64,000 bases of DNA from Onthovicinus sp900555545. GTDB lineage: Bacteria > Bacillota > Clostridia > Oscillospirales > Acutalibacteraceae. Made by a program: the position numbers and the translations under genes. This document shows, one piece after another, positions 1-7,834 of the stretch. The DNA is taken from contig CASFPX010000001.1 of the NCBI GenBank assembly GCA_949296915.1, positions 62,001 to 126,000 of the forward strand. The letters run 5' to 3'. The notes beneath the pieces were generated by a model that was not told where the DNA came from, did not search any database, and worked only from the letters and a program-made list of their open reading frames with translations. Within the stretch, counting starts at the first letter, position 1. Every line of letters starts with the position of its first letter.

Positions 1-856
1 CCCCAGCCCGGATATCGAATGATACCGTCTTCCCGTCGGGGCGTCCGGACAGGTTCAGATCCCGTACCTGTAAAACGGTTTTTCCCGGTTTGGATTTTTT
101 CTTGGTAATTTGGAGCATCACATCCCTGCCGACCATCATCCGTGAGATCTCGGCCTCTGAGAGATCGGCCACATTGGCCACGCCCACGGTTTTCCCCGCG
201 CGCAGCACAGTGATCCGATCACAGATCTGCTTGATTTCGCGCAGCTTGTGGGAGATGAAGATCAGCGTATGGCCCTTTTCCCGCAGGTGCTCCATCTGAA
301 CGAAGAGCTCCTCCGTCTCCTGCGGCGTCAGCACAGCAGTCGGCTCATCCAGGATCAGGAGTTCAGCGCCGCGGATCAACGCTTTGAGGATTTCCACCTT
401 CTGTTTATCGCCCACGGCCAGATTTTCCACGCGCTCCTTGGGATCGATCTGGAACTTGTATTTCTCCGTGATCTCCTGTGCCATGCGCATCGCCTCACGG
501 CGGTTCAGGCATCCCAGCCGCCCAGGCTCCATCCCGAGGACGATGTTCTCCGCCACCGTCAGGGATGGCACAAGCATGAAGTGCTGGTGCACCATTCCGA
601 TTCCCATCTTGATGGCGGAGATTGAATTCTCCGGCCGGATCTCCTTCCCCTTGAAAAGGATCCTGCCCTCCTCCGCCTGCTCCTCCCCGAAGAGGACCTT
701 CATCAGCGTGCTCTTTCCCGCTCCGTTCTCCCCGGATAGGGCATGGATCTCGCCCCGGCGCACGGAGAGGGACACGTCCTTATTGGCGATGAAGCCGTTT
801 GGATATACCTTGGTAATGTGTTCCATGGACAGCAGTACTTCCGACACGGTCCTCAT
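1..856 (-). CDS. Sugar/nucleoside ABC transporter ATP-binding protein (partial, C-terminus outside window)
   Basis: This is the ATPase of a simple-sugar or nucleoside importer and should act at the inner face of the membrane with two permeases and a lipoprotein lying beyond the window. Walker A (GENGAGKST) is at residues 42-50, followed by the Q-loop region GMVHQHFML, a signature written AVGDKQ instead of LSGGQ, Walker B LLILDEPT and the H-loop ISHKL. A second nucleotide-binding half begins near the window edge, so the protein is a tandem ATPase of about 500 residues. The Q-loop and signature resemble the YufO/NupO group used with BMP-type lipoproteins more than classical RbsA. Start chosen at the ATG that overlaps the rpiB stop as ATGA. 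It is the last visible gene of the allose-type operon, so allose or a related sugar is the likely substrate, but a nucleoside is possible. Confidence 0.85.
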   Translation of the reverse strand, partial: MRTVSEVLLSMEHITKVYPNGFIANKDVSLSVRRGEIHALSGENGAGKSTLMKVLFGEEQAEEGRILFKGKEIRPENSISAIKMGIGMVHQHFMLVPSLTVAENIVLGMEPGRLGCLNRREAMRMAQEITEKYKFQIDPKERVENLAVGDKQKVEILKALIRGAELLILDEPTAVLTPQETEELFVQMEHLREKGHTLIFISHKLREIKQICDRITVLRAGKTVGVANVADLSEAEISRMMVGRDVMLQITKKKSKPGKTVLQVRDLNLSGRPDGKTVSFDIRAG

Positions 857-1317
857 CTCCCTTCTATCGGAGGAATCTCTCCGCCCACTTCGATGGCCCG
901 GATCTGATCGAGGCGGATTTGATGTCTGCCCCCCTCGAATTCAGCGGACAGCCAGCTCTCCACAATCCGCTTGGCAAGGCCCGGGCCGACTACCTGGCTG
1001 CCCAGCGCAAGCATATTGGTATCATTGTGCTGCCGGGAGAGCACCGCCGAATAGCAGTCGCTGCAGACGACACATCGGATCGAACGAACCTTGTTGGCGG
1101 CGATCGCCATGCCGACGCCTGTCCCGCAGCAGAGGATTCCTGCCCGGCATTCCCCACCGGATACCGCCTTTGCGGCCGCCAGCGCGTATTCCGGATAGTG
1201 ACAGCGCTGCGTATCAAAGGTCCCGTAGTCGCGGCACGGGACACCCTCCTGCTCCAGGTACTCCAAAAGCGCCTGTTTCAGTGCGAGGCCTACATGGTCA
1301 CTGGCCAGTGCGATCAT
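853..1317 (-). CDS. rpiB: Ribose-5-phosphate isomerase B / allose-6-phosphate isomerase
   Basis: RpiB/LacAB-family aldose-ketose isomerase of 154 residues, the family's usual size. The N-terminal IALASDH, the catalytic CCGTGVGM loop (residues 63-70) and HNDTNMLALG (about 97-106) match RpiB. In E. coli RpiB also converts D-allose 6-phosphate to D-allulose 6-phosphate. Because this copy lies between an AlsK-like kinase and an ABC ATPase, and downstream of an AlsE-like epimerase, that second reaction is the more likely physiological role here. The start overlaps the alsK stop as ATGA and is preceded by GGAGGAGAG, so translation is coupled. The family is certain; the substrate is inferred from neighbours. 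Confidence 0.92.
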   Translation of the reverse strand: MIALASDHVGLALKQALLEYLEQEGVPCRDYGTFDTQRCHYPEYALAAAKAVSGGECRAGILCCGTGVGMAIAANKVRSIRCVVCSDCYSAVLSRQHNDTNMLALGSQVVGPGLAKRIVESWLSAEFEGGRHQIRLDQIRAIEVGGEIPPIEGR

Positions 1318-2240
1318 GCTTTCTCTCCTCCTTTCAGCTGGGAGCGAGCATAGAGCGCCGCTCCGATCACGCCGCTCTCGTCGGCGTTCTTGGAAAAGTA
1401 GACGGTCAGCCCCTGATCGGGATACGGCTTGCGGACATGCCCGTGCAGTGCCTCGATCAGTGCCTGCTGGGGAAACCCGCGTGAAATCAGTACGCCGCCG
1501 CCCAGAATGACATAGTGCGGATCGAAAATATTGATTTCCGTGGCGATCACCACGGCGATATTGTCAATAAACTCCTGAATGCACGCATCCTCCCGCCGCC
1601 GGGTGAGCACCTCATATACAGATTCCCCAGGATACCGCTCTTTACACAGGCGGGTGATATATCGGCCGGAGGCATAATTTTCATAGCAGCCCGGATTTCC
1701 ACAGCCGCACAGCTCGTGCCGTCCCATGACGGGAACATGCCCGAGCTCGCACGCCACGCCGTTTTTACCGGCGAGGAGTTTGCCGTCCACCTCCACCACG
1801 TTCCCGATCCCGGTTCCGAAATAGCAGCCGATGCCGATCCCCTTGCACGGCAGCTTCAGCAGCAGACGGTCGTGGCGGTAAATCATATTTACGTCCCGAT
1901 CCAGGAACACAGGAATCTCCAGTTGGCGTTCCAGCAGGTCGGCCAGATCGACATTTTCAAACGCGGGGATATTGGGTGTGGACAGCACCCTGCGCTTGCT
2001 CTGATCGATCGAGGAGGGCATCCCCACCGCGCAGGCGCCGGTATTTTCTGCCGTCAGGCCGTTGCGGTGCATATAGTCGCGCAAAAATGCGCTGAGCTGT
2101 TTGGGCGGACATCGCCCCTTGAATACGCTTCCCTGCGGGATCTTTTCAAAGCAGAGCGGCGTATCGCTCCCCTTCAAAATCCCGACGCGGATATACGTTC
2201 CGCCCACATCTACGCCGATACAGGCCTTTTCTTTTTCCAT
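1314..2240 (-). CDS. alsK: ROK-family sugar kinase, probable D-allose kinase
   Basis: A 308-residue ROK kinase. The phosphate-binding motif GVDVGGTYIRVG lies at residues 9-20, and the ROK zinc motif H..CGCGNPGC follows at about 175-188. The catalytic Asp is in FLDRDVNM. ROK kinases phosphorylate hexoses at O6. The E. coli allokinase AlsK belongs to this family and sits next to alsE, as here (alsE ends 7 nt upstream). Together with the RpiB-type isomerase and the AlsE-type epimerase this gives a complete route from allose to fructose 6-phosphate. The start ATG follows GAGGGGTG. A general glucokinase or an allulose/psicose kinase is the alternative. Confidence 0.82.
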   Translation of the reverse strand: MEKEKACIGVDVGGTYIRVGILKGSDTPLCFEKIPQGSVFKGRCPPKQLSAFLRDYMHRNGLTAENTGACAVGMPSSIDQSKRRVLSTPNIPAFENVDLADLLERQLEIPVFLDRDVNMIYRHDRLLLKLPCKGIGIGCYFGTGIGNVVEVDGKLLAGKNGVACELGHVPVMGRHELCGCGNPGCYENYASGRYITRLCKERYPGESVYEVLTRRREDACIQEFIDNIAVVIATEINIFDPHYVILGGGVLISRGFPQQALIEALHGHVRKPYPDQGLTVYFSKNADESGVIGAALYARSQLKGGEKA

Positions 2241-2247
2241 ATCCGGT

Positions 2248-2931
2248 TCACCCCTCTTCCCGCGTGGCCGCGGCGAACTCCGCCTTCATCTGTTCACAGG
2301 CCGCCGGCAGATCGCCGCTGAGCCCAAACAGTCCGCTGCTACCCAGCACGTAGCTGTCCACGCCGCTTTGGAACAGGGCGCGGTACGTATTTTTATTCAC
2401 TGCACCGTCCGCCTGTACCAGATAGTTCTGCCCGTTGCGGCGTTTCCATTGCGATACCTGACGAATTTTAGGCAGCATTTCCGGTAAAAAGGCCTGTCCG
2501 GCAAAACCGGCGTCTACCGTCATGACCGTCACCAGATCCAGGCGATTCAGGTAGGGCTCCACGGCGGAAAACGGCGTGGCCGGGCTGAGCACAACGCCCG
2601 CCATACACCCGAGTGCGTGAATGGTGTCGATCAGACGGAATGCTTGCCGCTCAATGGTCTCCGCGTGCACGGAGATATAGTCCGCACCCGCACGCGCCGT
2701 CTCCTTAATAAAGTCCTCCGGATGCTCTACCATCAGATGTGCCTCTATGGGCAGATCCGTGGCGCTGCGGATTGATGCGATAAAAGCCGGGGACAGATAT
2801 ATACTTTTACAAAAGTGACCGTCCATAATATCCACATGCAGCATCTGGCAGGATTGGTTTAGAATACGCAGGTCCCGTCCTATGTTCAGCCAGTCCGCAC
2901 ACATCAGAGATGCGGAAAAACAGGTCTTCAC
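2248..2931 (-). CDS. alsE: D-allulose-6-phosphate 3-epimerase (ribulose-phosphate 3-epimerase family)
   Basis: A TIM-barrel epimerase of 227 residues. It shows the family's metal and catalytic residues: ASLMCAD near the N-terminus, HVDIMDGHF, HLMVEHP, VMTVDAGFAGQ and VQADGAVN. It contains the AlsE-like stretches QAFRLIDTI and GFAGQAFLPEM, and resembles E. coli AlsE more than Rpe. AlsE interconverts D-allulose 6-phosphate and D-fructose 6-phosphate. The start is GTG at 2931, preceded by a strong GAGGAGGG 6-8 nt away. A LacI-type operator lies 24 bases upstream. It is the first enzyme gene after the regulator. Confidence 0.85.
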   Translation of the reverse strand: MKTCFSASLMCADWLNIGRDLRILNQSCQMLHVDIMDGHFCKSIYLSPAFIASIRSATDLPIEAHLMVEHPEDFIKETARAGADYISVHAETIERQAFRLIDTIHALGCMAGVVLSPATPFSAVEPYLNRLDLVTVMTVDAGFAGQAFLPEMLPKIRQVSQWKRRNGQNYLVQADGAVNKNTYRALFQSGVDSYVLGSSGLFGLSGDLPAACEQMKAEFAAATREEG

Positions 2932-2954
2932 CGTGTTCCCTCCTCACATAAAAC

Positions 2955-2974
2955 TTGGGTAAACGTTTACTCAA
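2955..2974. promoter_or_regulatory. LacI-family operator upstream of alsE
   Basis: TTGGGTAAACGTTTACTCAA is an imperfect 20-bp palindrome with one mismatched pair around a central CG. It shares the outer TTGnGTAA/TTACTCAA arms with the second operator at 4110-4129. It lies between the regulator gene and the alsE ribosome binding site. No convincing promoter was found directly upstream, so it may act by blocking read-through from the lacI promoter or on a weak promoter not recognised here. Confidence 0.85.
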
Positions 2975-3087
2975 TGGTGAAAAAGAAATCGCTGCATCAT
3001 ACAGCTATTTCTCTATGATATGTTTTACACTCCTTGCGTGGCTGCCGGCAGGGCTGCTCCTCCCGCACATCCGCGCCCAAGCGGCGT

Positions 3088-4092
3088 TTATTCGGAAGAC
3101 CGGCGCCGGATCAGGTGTACCGGCAGGAGTAAATGATGTTTTTCCGGCTCTTTGCCGTCCATGATCTGCAATAGTGCCTCCGCTCCGCGGCGCCCGATCC
3201 CCTCCATGGACTGATGCACGCTCGTCAGCGGGACTACGCCGTACTGGGCGAGGGAGATATCGTCATACCCCACAAGCCGGACATCTTCGGGCACACGCAG
3301 TCCCCTTTTTTTCAGGGCGTATACCGCCCCCACTGCCAGGGCGTCCGCCGTACAGAACAGGCCGTCAAACGCCACGGATTCCAGCAGTGCCTCCGTCTGC
3401 CGGAGTCCCTCCTCCACGCCGACCTCCCGGACAATCCGGACTATCACATCGTCCGCGTTCCTGCCCGCCTGCTCCAGTGCCTTACGGAATCCCTGCTCAC
3501 GGCTGTTGTGCGAGGAGATATCGCTGCGGTATTTGAGCATGGCAATTTTCCGGCAACCCTGATTCAGTAGTTCCTGCCCTGCTAAAAAACCGCCTTGATA
3601 ATGATCGGATTCTATCAGCAGATATTTTCCCTCTCCCTTTGGGAGCCGCGGTTCCCGGTCGATAAATACGGAGGGCAGGTGGGAGAGCCGGCTGAGATCT
3701 TGCGGTGTTCCGGAGATATAGATCATTCCGCTCACCTGCTGGGAGAGCAGCATCTCCAGATGGCGGCGCTCGATCTCCACGTTTTCGTTGGTGTTGCAGA
3801 TGATGGTGGAATAGTTGGCCTTAAAAAGCCGCTCCTGCAGACTGAGCGTAATGCGGGCAAAGTATTCGTTTGTAATATCGGGGACGATCACACCGACCGT
3901 GGGAATCTTACTGGTTCGGAGGCCGCGCGCCGCCAGATTGGGCGTATAGTGGTACTCCTCCAACGCCTTCTTCACGCGGCGCTCCGTCTCCTTGGAAAAG
4001 CGGCCGTTATTGTTGATAACGCGGGACACCGTGGCGACCGAGACGCCTGTGATCTCCGATATTTTTTGGATGGATACGCTTTTGGGTTTCAA
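3088..4092 (-). CDS. LacI-family transcriptional regulator of the allose operon
   Basis: A 334-residue LacI/GalR protein. The N-terminal helix-turn-helix and hinge (residues 5-60, with ISEITGVSVATVSRVIN and YTPNLAARGLR) is followed by a periplasmic-binding-protein-like sensor domain (VGVIVPDITNEYF onward, ending with GYDDISLAQYGVVPLTSV). It is encoded directly upstream of alsE. Two near-identical palindromes flank the gene, one in front of it and one in front of alsE, which is the usual pattern for local autorepression with sugar-phosphate or free-sugar induction. The start is TTG at 4092, with GGAGG 8 nt upstream. The inducer is inferred to be allose, allulose or a phosphate of these. Confidence 0.92.
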   Translation of the reverse strand: MKPKSVSIQKISEITGVSVATVSRVINNNGRFSKETERRVKKALEEYHYTPNLAARGLRTSKIPTVGVIVPDITNEYFARITLSLQERLFKANYSTIICNTNENVEIERRHLEMLLSQQVSGMIYISGTPQDLSRLSHLPSVFIDREPRLPKGEGKYLLIESDHYQGGFLAGQELLNQGCRKIAMLKYRSDISSHNSREQGFRKALEQAGRNADDVIVRIVREVGVEEGLRQTEALLESVAFDGLFCTADALAVGAVYALKKRGLRVPEDVRLVGYDDISLAQYGVVPLTSVHQSMEGIGRRGAEALLQIMDGKEPEKHHLLLPVHLIRRRSSE

Positions 4093-4109
4093 TTTGTTTT
4101 CCTCCGCCC

Positions 4110-4129
4110 TTGAGTAAACGATTACTCAA
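4110..4129. promoter_or_regulatory. LacI-family operator in the regulator's own leader
   Basis: TTGAGTAAACGATTACTCAA has perfect 8-base inverted arms (TTGAGTAA/TTACTCAA) with a 4-base centre. It begins about 11 bases after the -10 box of the consensus promoter at 4141-4169, so a bound repressor would block early elongation or clearance. Confidence 0.88.
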
Positions 4130-4140
4130 TCTGTACTCCC

Positions 4141-4169
4141 ATTATATCGACCTTTTTATAGTTTGTCAA
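4141..4169 (-). promoter_or_regulatory. Consensus sigma-A promoter of the lacI-als operon
   Basis: On the minus strand TTGACA (4164-4169), a 17-base spacer and TATAAT (4141-4146) match the housekeeping consensus at all 12 positions. The flanking DNA is strongly AT-rich. The operator at 4110-4129 lies just downstream of the predicted start. Confidence 0.9.
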
Positions 4170-4223
4170 GCATAAAATTAAAATATTTTATGGATTATTT
4201 TTATAAAACATGTACACGCGTTT

Positions 4224-6419
4224 TCAGGTGTGGATGGGAGATCCGTCTCCGGCGGGGGAGGCCCCGCGCATGGTCAGTGAGATCTTTTTTTTGACGGGAT
4301 CCACGGAGAGGACTTTGACGCTCACGATGTCGCCAATTTTGACCACATCCAGCGGGTGCTTGACGTACCGGTCGGAGAGCTGGGAGATGTGCACCAGGCC
4401 ATCCTGGTGTACGCCGATATCCACAAACGCGCCGAAGTCGATCACGTTGCGGACAGTCCCTTTGAGCACCATGCCGGGCTTTAAGTCCTTAAGCTCCAGC
4501 ACGTCGCTGCGCAGGATGGGCTGGGGCATATCCGCGCGCGGGTCGCGCCCCGGCTTGTTCAATTCCGCGATGATATCCCGCAGCGTGATCTCGCCCACGC
4601 CCAGCTCCAAAGCGAGCGCGGACAGTTCCCGCTCATCGACTGTCAGGCCTTGGATGCCGCCGTGCTTCAGATCGCCGGCGGAATACCCTTTCTTTTTCAG
4701 CAGCCCTTCCGTCGCGCCGTAACTCTCCGGGTGCACGCCGATGGCATCCAGGGGATTTTTTCCCTCCCGTATACGCAAAAATCCGGCGCACTGCTCAAAC
4801 GCCTTGGGGCCGAGCTTGGATACCTTGAGCAGCTCCCGGCGCGACTCGAACCGGCCGTGTTCCTCACGGTAAGCGACAATGTTTTTGGCCACGGCCTTGC
4901 TGATGCCGGAGACATAGGAGAGCAGCGAGACCGAAGCGGTGTTCAGATCCACCCCCACGCGGTTGACGCAGTCCTCCACCACGCCGGTGAGCGTCTCGGT
5001 CAGGCGGGTCTGATTCATATCGTGCTGGTACTGGCCCACGCCGATGGACTTGGGGTCGATTTTGACCAGCTCGGCCATCGGATCCTGGAGCCGCCGCGCA
5101 ATGGAGACGGCCGAACGCTGCCCGACGTCGAAGGTGGGGAACTCCTCCGTGGCCAGCTTACTGGCGGAGTAGACGCTGGCCCCCGCTTCGCTTACAACCA
5201 CATACTGCACCGGGCGGTCTGCCTCCCGCAAAAGCTCCACGATTACGCGCTCCGACTCGCGGGACGCCGTACCGTTGCCAAGGGAGATCAGGTCTATTTT
5301 GTATTTTGAAATCAACTGTTTTAGGGTACGGATGGACTCCTGAACCTTATTCTGCGGAGGTGTCGGATAAATGACGACCGTGTGAAGCACCTTGCCGAGC
5401 GGATCGACGACTGCCAGCTTGCACCCGGTGCGGAACGCCGGATCCCAGCCGAGGACAACCTTGCCGCTGATGGGCGGCTGCATGAGGAGCTGCTTTAAAT
5501 TCTCCGCGAACACGCGGATGGCCCCCTCCTCCGCGCGGTCGGTCAACTCCCCGCGCAGTTCGTTTTCGATGGACGGGGCGATCAGGCGTTTGTATGCGTC
5601 CGTGAGCGCCGCCTCGATGGCGGGCGCAGTGTTTGGATTGTCCCGCCGGATGACGCGCTTTTTCAGATAGGACAGGATTTCTTCCTCCGGAGCCTCTATT
5701 TTAACGGTGAGGATCTTCTCCTTTTCGGCACGGTTGACGGCCAGAATGCGGTGCCCCGCCATTTTTTTGAGCGGCTCGGAAAAGTCATAATACATCTCAT
5801 AGGGGCTGGAAGCCGCCGCATCCTTGGCCGCGGTGGTCAGGATTCCGACGGACGCCGTCCGGTTGCGGATCCACTTGCGGTAGTCCGCGTTGTCGGAGAC
5901 CTGTTCCGCGATGATGTCCTGCGCCCCGGCGATGGCCGCCTGTACGTCGGGGACCTCCTTTTCCGGGTCGACGAATGCCTCTGCCTCCTGTGTGAGGGGG
6001 CGCTGCGTCTGCTGGAGCAGGATCAGCTCCGCGAGCGGCTCCAATCCCCTCTCCCGGGCGATGGAGGCGCGGGTACGCCGCTTTTGCTTATACGGGCGGT
6101 ATAAATCCTCCAGTTCCACCAGCGTGGCGGCGGCCAGAATCTGTGCCCGCAGCTCATCCGTCAGCTTGCCCTGCTCCTCGATGGAGCCGAGCACACTCTC
6201 CTTGCGGTCCCACAGGTTGTTCAGGTACCGGAGCCGCTCGTCAAAGGCGCGGAGCGTCTCATCGTTTAAATTTCCGGTGGCCTCCTTGCGGTAGCGCGCA
6301 ATGAAGGGGATGGTGTTCCCCTCGTCAATCAGTTTGACAACCGCCTCCACCTGCCATTTCTGGATAGCAAGCTCCTGCTGGAGCGCGGTGATGATCGATT
6401 TTTCTCCCAGTTGATTCAT
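4224..6419 (-). CDS. tex: Tex family RNA-binding transcription accessory protein
   Basis: A full-length Tex/YhgF protein of 731 residues. The order is a Tex N-terminal helical domain (FIARYRKEATG at about 40-50), an RNase H-like YqgF domain (VLGWDPAFRTGCKLAVVD, about 325 onward), helix-hairpin-helix motifs (VGVDLNTAS and GISKAVAKNIVAYR) and a C-terminal S1 domain (GTVRNVIDFGAFVDIG, about 655-720). Tex binds nucleic acid and associates with transcription in the cytoplasm; its precise role is still unclear in most bacteria. The start ATG follows AAGGAG. It lies 42 nt downstream of the SGNH hydrolase gene, probably in one operon with it and the nudix gene. Confidence 0.96.
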   Translation of the reverse strand: MNQLGEKSIITALQQELAIQKWQVEAVVKLIDEGNTIPFIARYRKEATGNLNDETLRAFDERLRYLNNLWDRKESVLGSIEEQGKLTDELRAQILAAATLVELEDLYRPYKQKRRTRASIARERGLEPLAELILLQQTQRPLTQEAEAFVDPEKEVPDVQAAIAGAQDIIAEQVSDNADYRKWIRNRTASVGILTTAAKDAAASSPYEMYYDFSEPLKKMAGHRILAVNRAEKEKILTVKIEAPEEEILSYLKKRVIRRDNPNTAPAIEAALTDAYKRLIAPSIENELRGELTDRAEEGAIRVFAENLKQLLMQPPISGKVVLGWDPAFRTGCKLAVVDPLGKVLHTVVIYPTPPQNKVQESIRTLKQLISKYKIDLISLGNGTASRESERVIVELLREADRPVQYVVVSEAGASVYSASKLATEEFPTFDVGQRSAVSIARRLQDPMAELVKIDPKSIGVGQYQHDMNQTRLTETLTGVVEDCVNRVGVDLNTASVSLLSYVSGISKAVAKNIVAYREEHGRFESRRELLKVSKLGPKAFEQCAGFLRIREGKNPLDAIGVHPESYGATEGLLKKKGYSAGDLKHGGIQGLTVDERELSALALELGVGEITLRDIIAELNKPGRDPRADMPQPILRSDVLELKDLKPGMVLKGTVRNVIDFGAFVDIGVHQDGLVHISQLSDRYVKHPLDVVKIGDIVSVKVLSVDPVKKKISLTMRGASPAGDGSPIHT

Positions 6420-6461
6420 AAGGACTCCTTAAAGTTTCAATCAAGTTTATTGTTCATTCGG

Positions 6462-7130
6462 TTATCGGGCTAACAGGGGTAAAATCCCCTGTGCGGCGAT
6501 CTCAAAGCCGCGTGCATTCAGGTGCAGGCCATCGTAGCAGTATTCGCCGGACAGATTCCCCTGCGCATCCGCGAGCTTGGGTGTCAAATTGAGCCAGTGC
6601 GCGCCGTACCGTGCTGCCACCGGCCGCAGCTCCGCATTGAGCCGGGCGATGATTTCGTTTTTCCGCCGGCCGACCATGTACCGCGCGGCGCTGTTCAGGT
6701 GTTTGTTCACCGGATAGACAGCCTGTAGGACGAGGTTCAGTTCCGGCAGGGATTCCCGTGACCGGCGCAGGATTTTTTCCACATTTTCCACCGTGAAAGA
6801 GATGGGGGCCCCGACGCCCAGATCGTTTGTACCGATCAGAATCACCAGATTGCGCGGGGCAATATTCAGGGCGTTCGGTTCCAGCCGCTCTAAAAGGCGG
6901 TCACTCGTATCGCCGCTGATGCCGCGGTTGTAGACGGACTGCCCCGTCTCACGGGTGAAGCCTTCAAACAGCTCGTACCAGTTGAAAATCTCCGTGATGG
7001 AATCGCCGAGCAGGACTGTCTGGCCCCGACGCGTGTACCGCCCATTGAGCAGGCGAAAGTTTTCCATCTTGGTCCGTTTGACCAGATCGTACCGCGTGCG
7101 CTTTTCGATTTTATTCAGGGAAGGATTCAT
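6462..7130 (-). CDS. SGNH/GDSL-family esterase or lipase
   Basis: A 222-residue SGNH hydrolase. Block I is LLGDSITE with the catalytic Ser, block II is NRGISGD with the oxyanion Gly, block III is LIGTNDLG with the Asn, and block V is DGLHLN with the catalytic Asp and His. No signal peptide is visible, so it is likely cytoplasmic, as for acetylhydrolase-like members that remove acyl groups from sugars or lipids. CAGGAGAAC precedes the ATG. It sits 20 nt after the nudix gene and ahead of tex. The substrate cannot be deduced. Confidence 0.92.
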   Translation of the reverse strand: MNPSLNKIEKRTRYDLVKRTKMENFRLLNGRYTRRGQTVLLGDSITEIFNWYELFEGFTRETGQSVYNRGISGDTSDRLLERLEPNALNIAPRNLVILIGTNDLGVGAPISFTVENVEKILRRSRESLPELNLVLQAVYPVNKHLNSAARYMVGRRKNEIIARLNAELRPVAARYGAHWLNLTPKLADAQGNLSGEYCYDGLHLNARGFEIAAQGILPLLAR

Positions 7131-7150
7131 GATTATGTTCTCCTGTTCTG

Positions 7151-7633
7151 CTAAGGTTCGATTTCGGTGATGATTTCCAGCTGTTCCGGCAGGGTGAAAA
7201 TTCGCTCCCTGATGAAGCGTGGGTACAACTCCACATTTTTCAACGCCTCAAACGGGATCCAGAAAAACGTGTTGACGCGCCCGTCCTCTTCCCTGGAAAA
7301 GGGCGTGTTTTCCGGGCCGGGCAGGCCGCAGCCGGAAACATCGGTCAAAAAATAAATCCCGAGCTCGTGCACCCGTTCACCGGACGGTTGCAGGGTGAAA
7401 AAGTTTTCATTCACCCAGAGCGGGCGGATTACGGAGGCTTCAATGTCCAGCTCCTCCCGAAGTTCGCGGTGCACCGCGTCTTGGGCTGTCTCGTGCAGGC
7501 GGATTCGCCCCCCGGGCAGATAATAGTGCGTGCAGAGCTCGTCCCGCATGGCGAGCAGGTGGCCGCCGCTGACGATTACGGCGGTTGCCCGGTAATTAAA
7601 GCGCCCCTCCGGCATTCGAAAAGTGCAATCCAT
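7151..7633 (-). CDS. NUDIX hydrolase
   Basis: A 160-residue nudix enzyme. The nudix box reads G-x5-E-x7-REL-x-EE-L (residues about 40-62, beginning GGRIRLHE), with all metal-binding glutamates present. Nudix enzymes hydrolyse nucleoside diphosphates linked to another moiety; the particular substrate is unknown. The start is placed at 7633 (MDCTFRMPEGRFN) because AAGGAGATAC lies about 10 nt upstream. The open frame continues further upstream, but that part runs through a repeat-like intergenic element and is probably not translated. First gene of the nudix-SGNH-tex group. Confidence 0.9.
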   Translation of the reverse strand: MDCTFRMPEGRFNYRATAVIVSGGHLLAMRDELCTHYYLPGGRIRLHETAQDAVHRELREELDIEASVIRPLWVNENFFTLQPSGERVHELGIYFLTDVSGCGLPGPENTPFSREEDGRVNTFFWIPFEALKNVELYPRFIRERIFTLPEQLEIITEIEP

Positions 7634-7758
7634 AGTGCTGTATCTCCTTTTTGATGGTTCGCTCAGGGAACACTGCCCCCCAATGAAGGGGACCTGAAAA
7701 GTAACTGTGAACGCCGGAAGAGGCAATAGGCCGCCGCGGCAGCGCCGTTTGAGGGGAT

Positions 7759-7819
7759 CCAGGGGGATTCCCCCTGGGGCCATTTCTTTGCTTCGTTTCT
7801 TTGGGCAAGCAAAGAAATG
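7759..7819. repeat. Pair of intergenic hairpins in a probable dispersed repeat or terminator element
   Basis: Two adjacent perfect inverted repeats. CCAGGGGG-att-CCCCCTGG occupies 7759-7777 (8-bp stem). At 7781-7819, CATTTCTTTGCTT and AAGCAAAGAAATG form a 13-bp stem around a 13-base loop. They lie between the end of the GH13 gene and the nudix gene. The longer stem is AT-rich and lacks a clear trailing T-run, so it is not a standard terminator. Such palindromes with open frames running through them are typical of dispersed intergenic repeats; copy number cannot be checked here. Confidence 0.6.
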
Positions 7820-7834
7820 AACAGAATAACGTCC

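Noticed and set aside
384..1484. Long plus-strand open frame over the ABC/rpiB genes
   Set aside because: It is antisense to two well-supported genes, has no ribosome binding site and its Arg/Pro/Ser-rich product matches no family. High GC content makes such shadows common.
7151..7783. Longer nudix reading frame beginning at 7783
   Set aside because: The extra residues run through repeat-like, hairpin-rich DNA with no ribosome binding site; AAGGAG sits before the later ATG at 7633.
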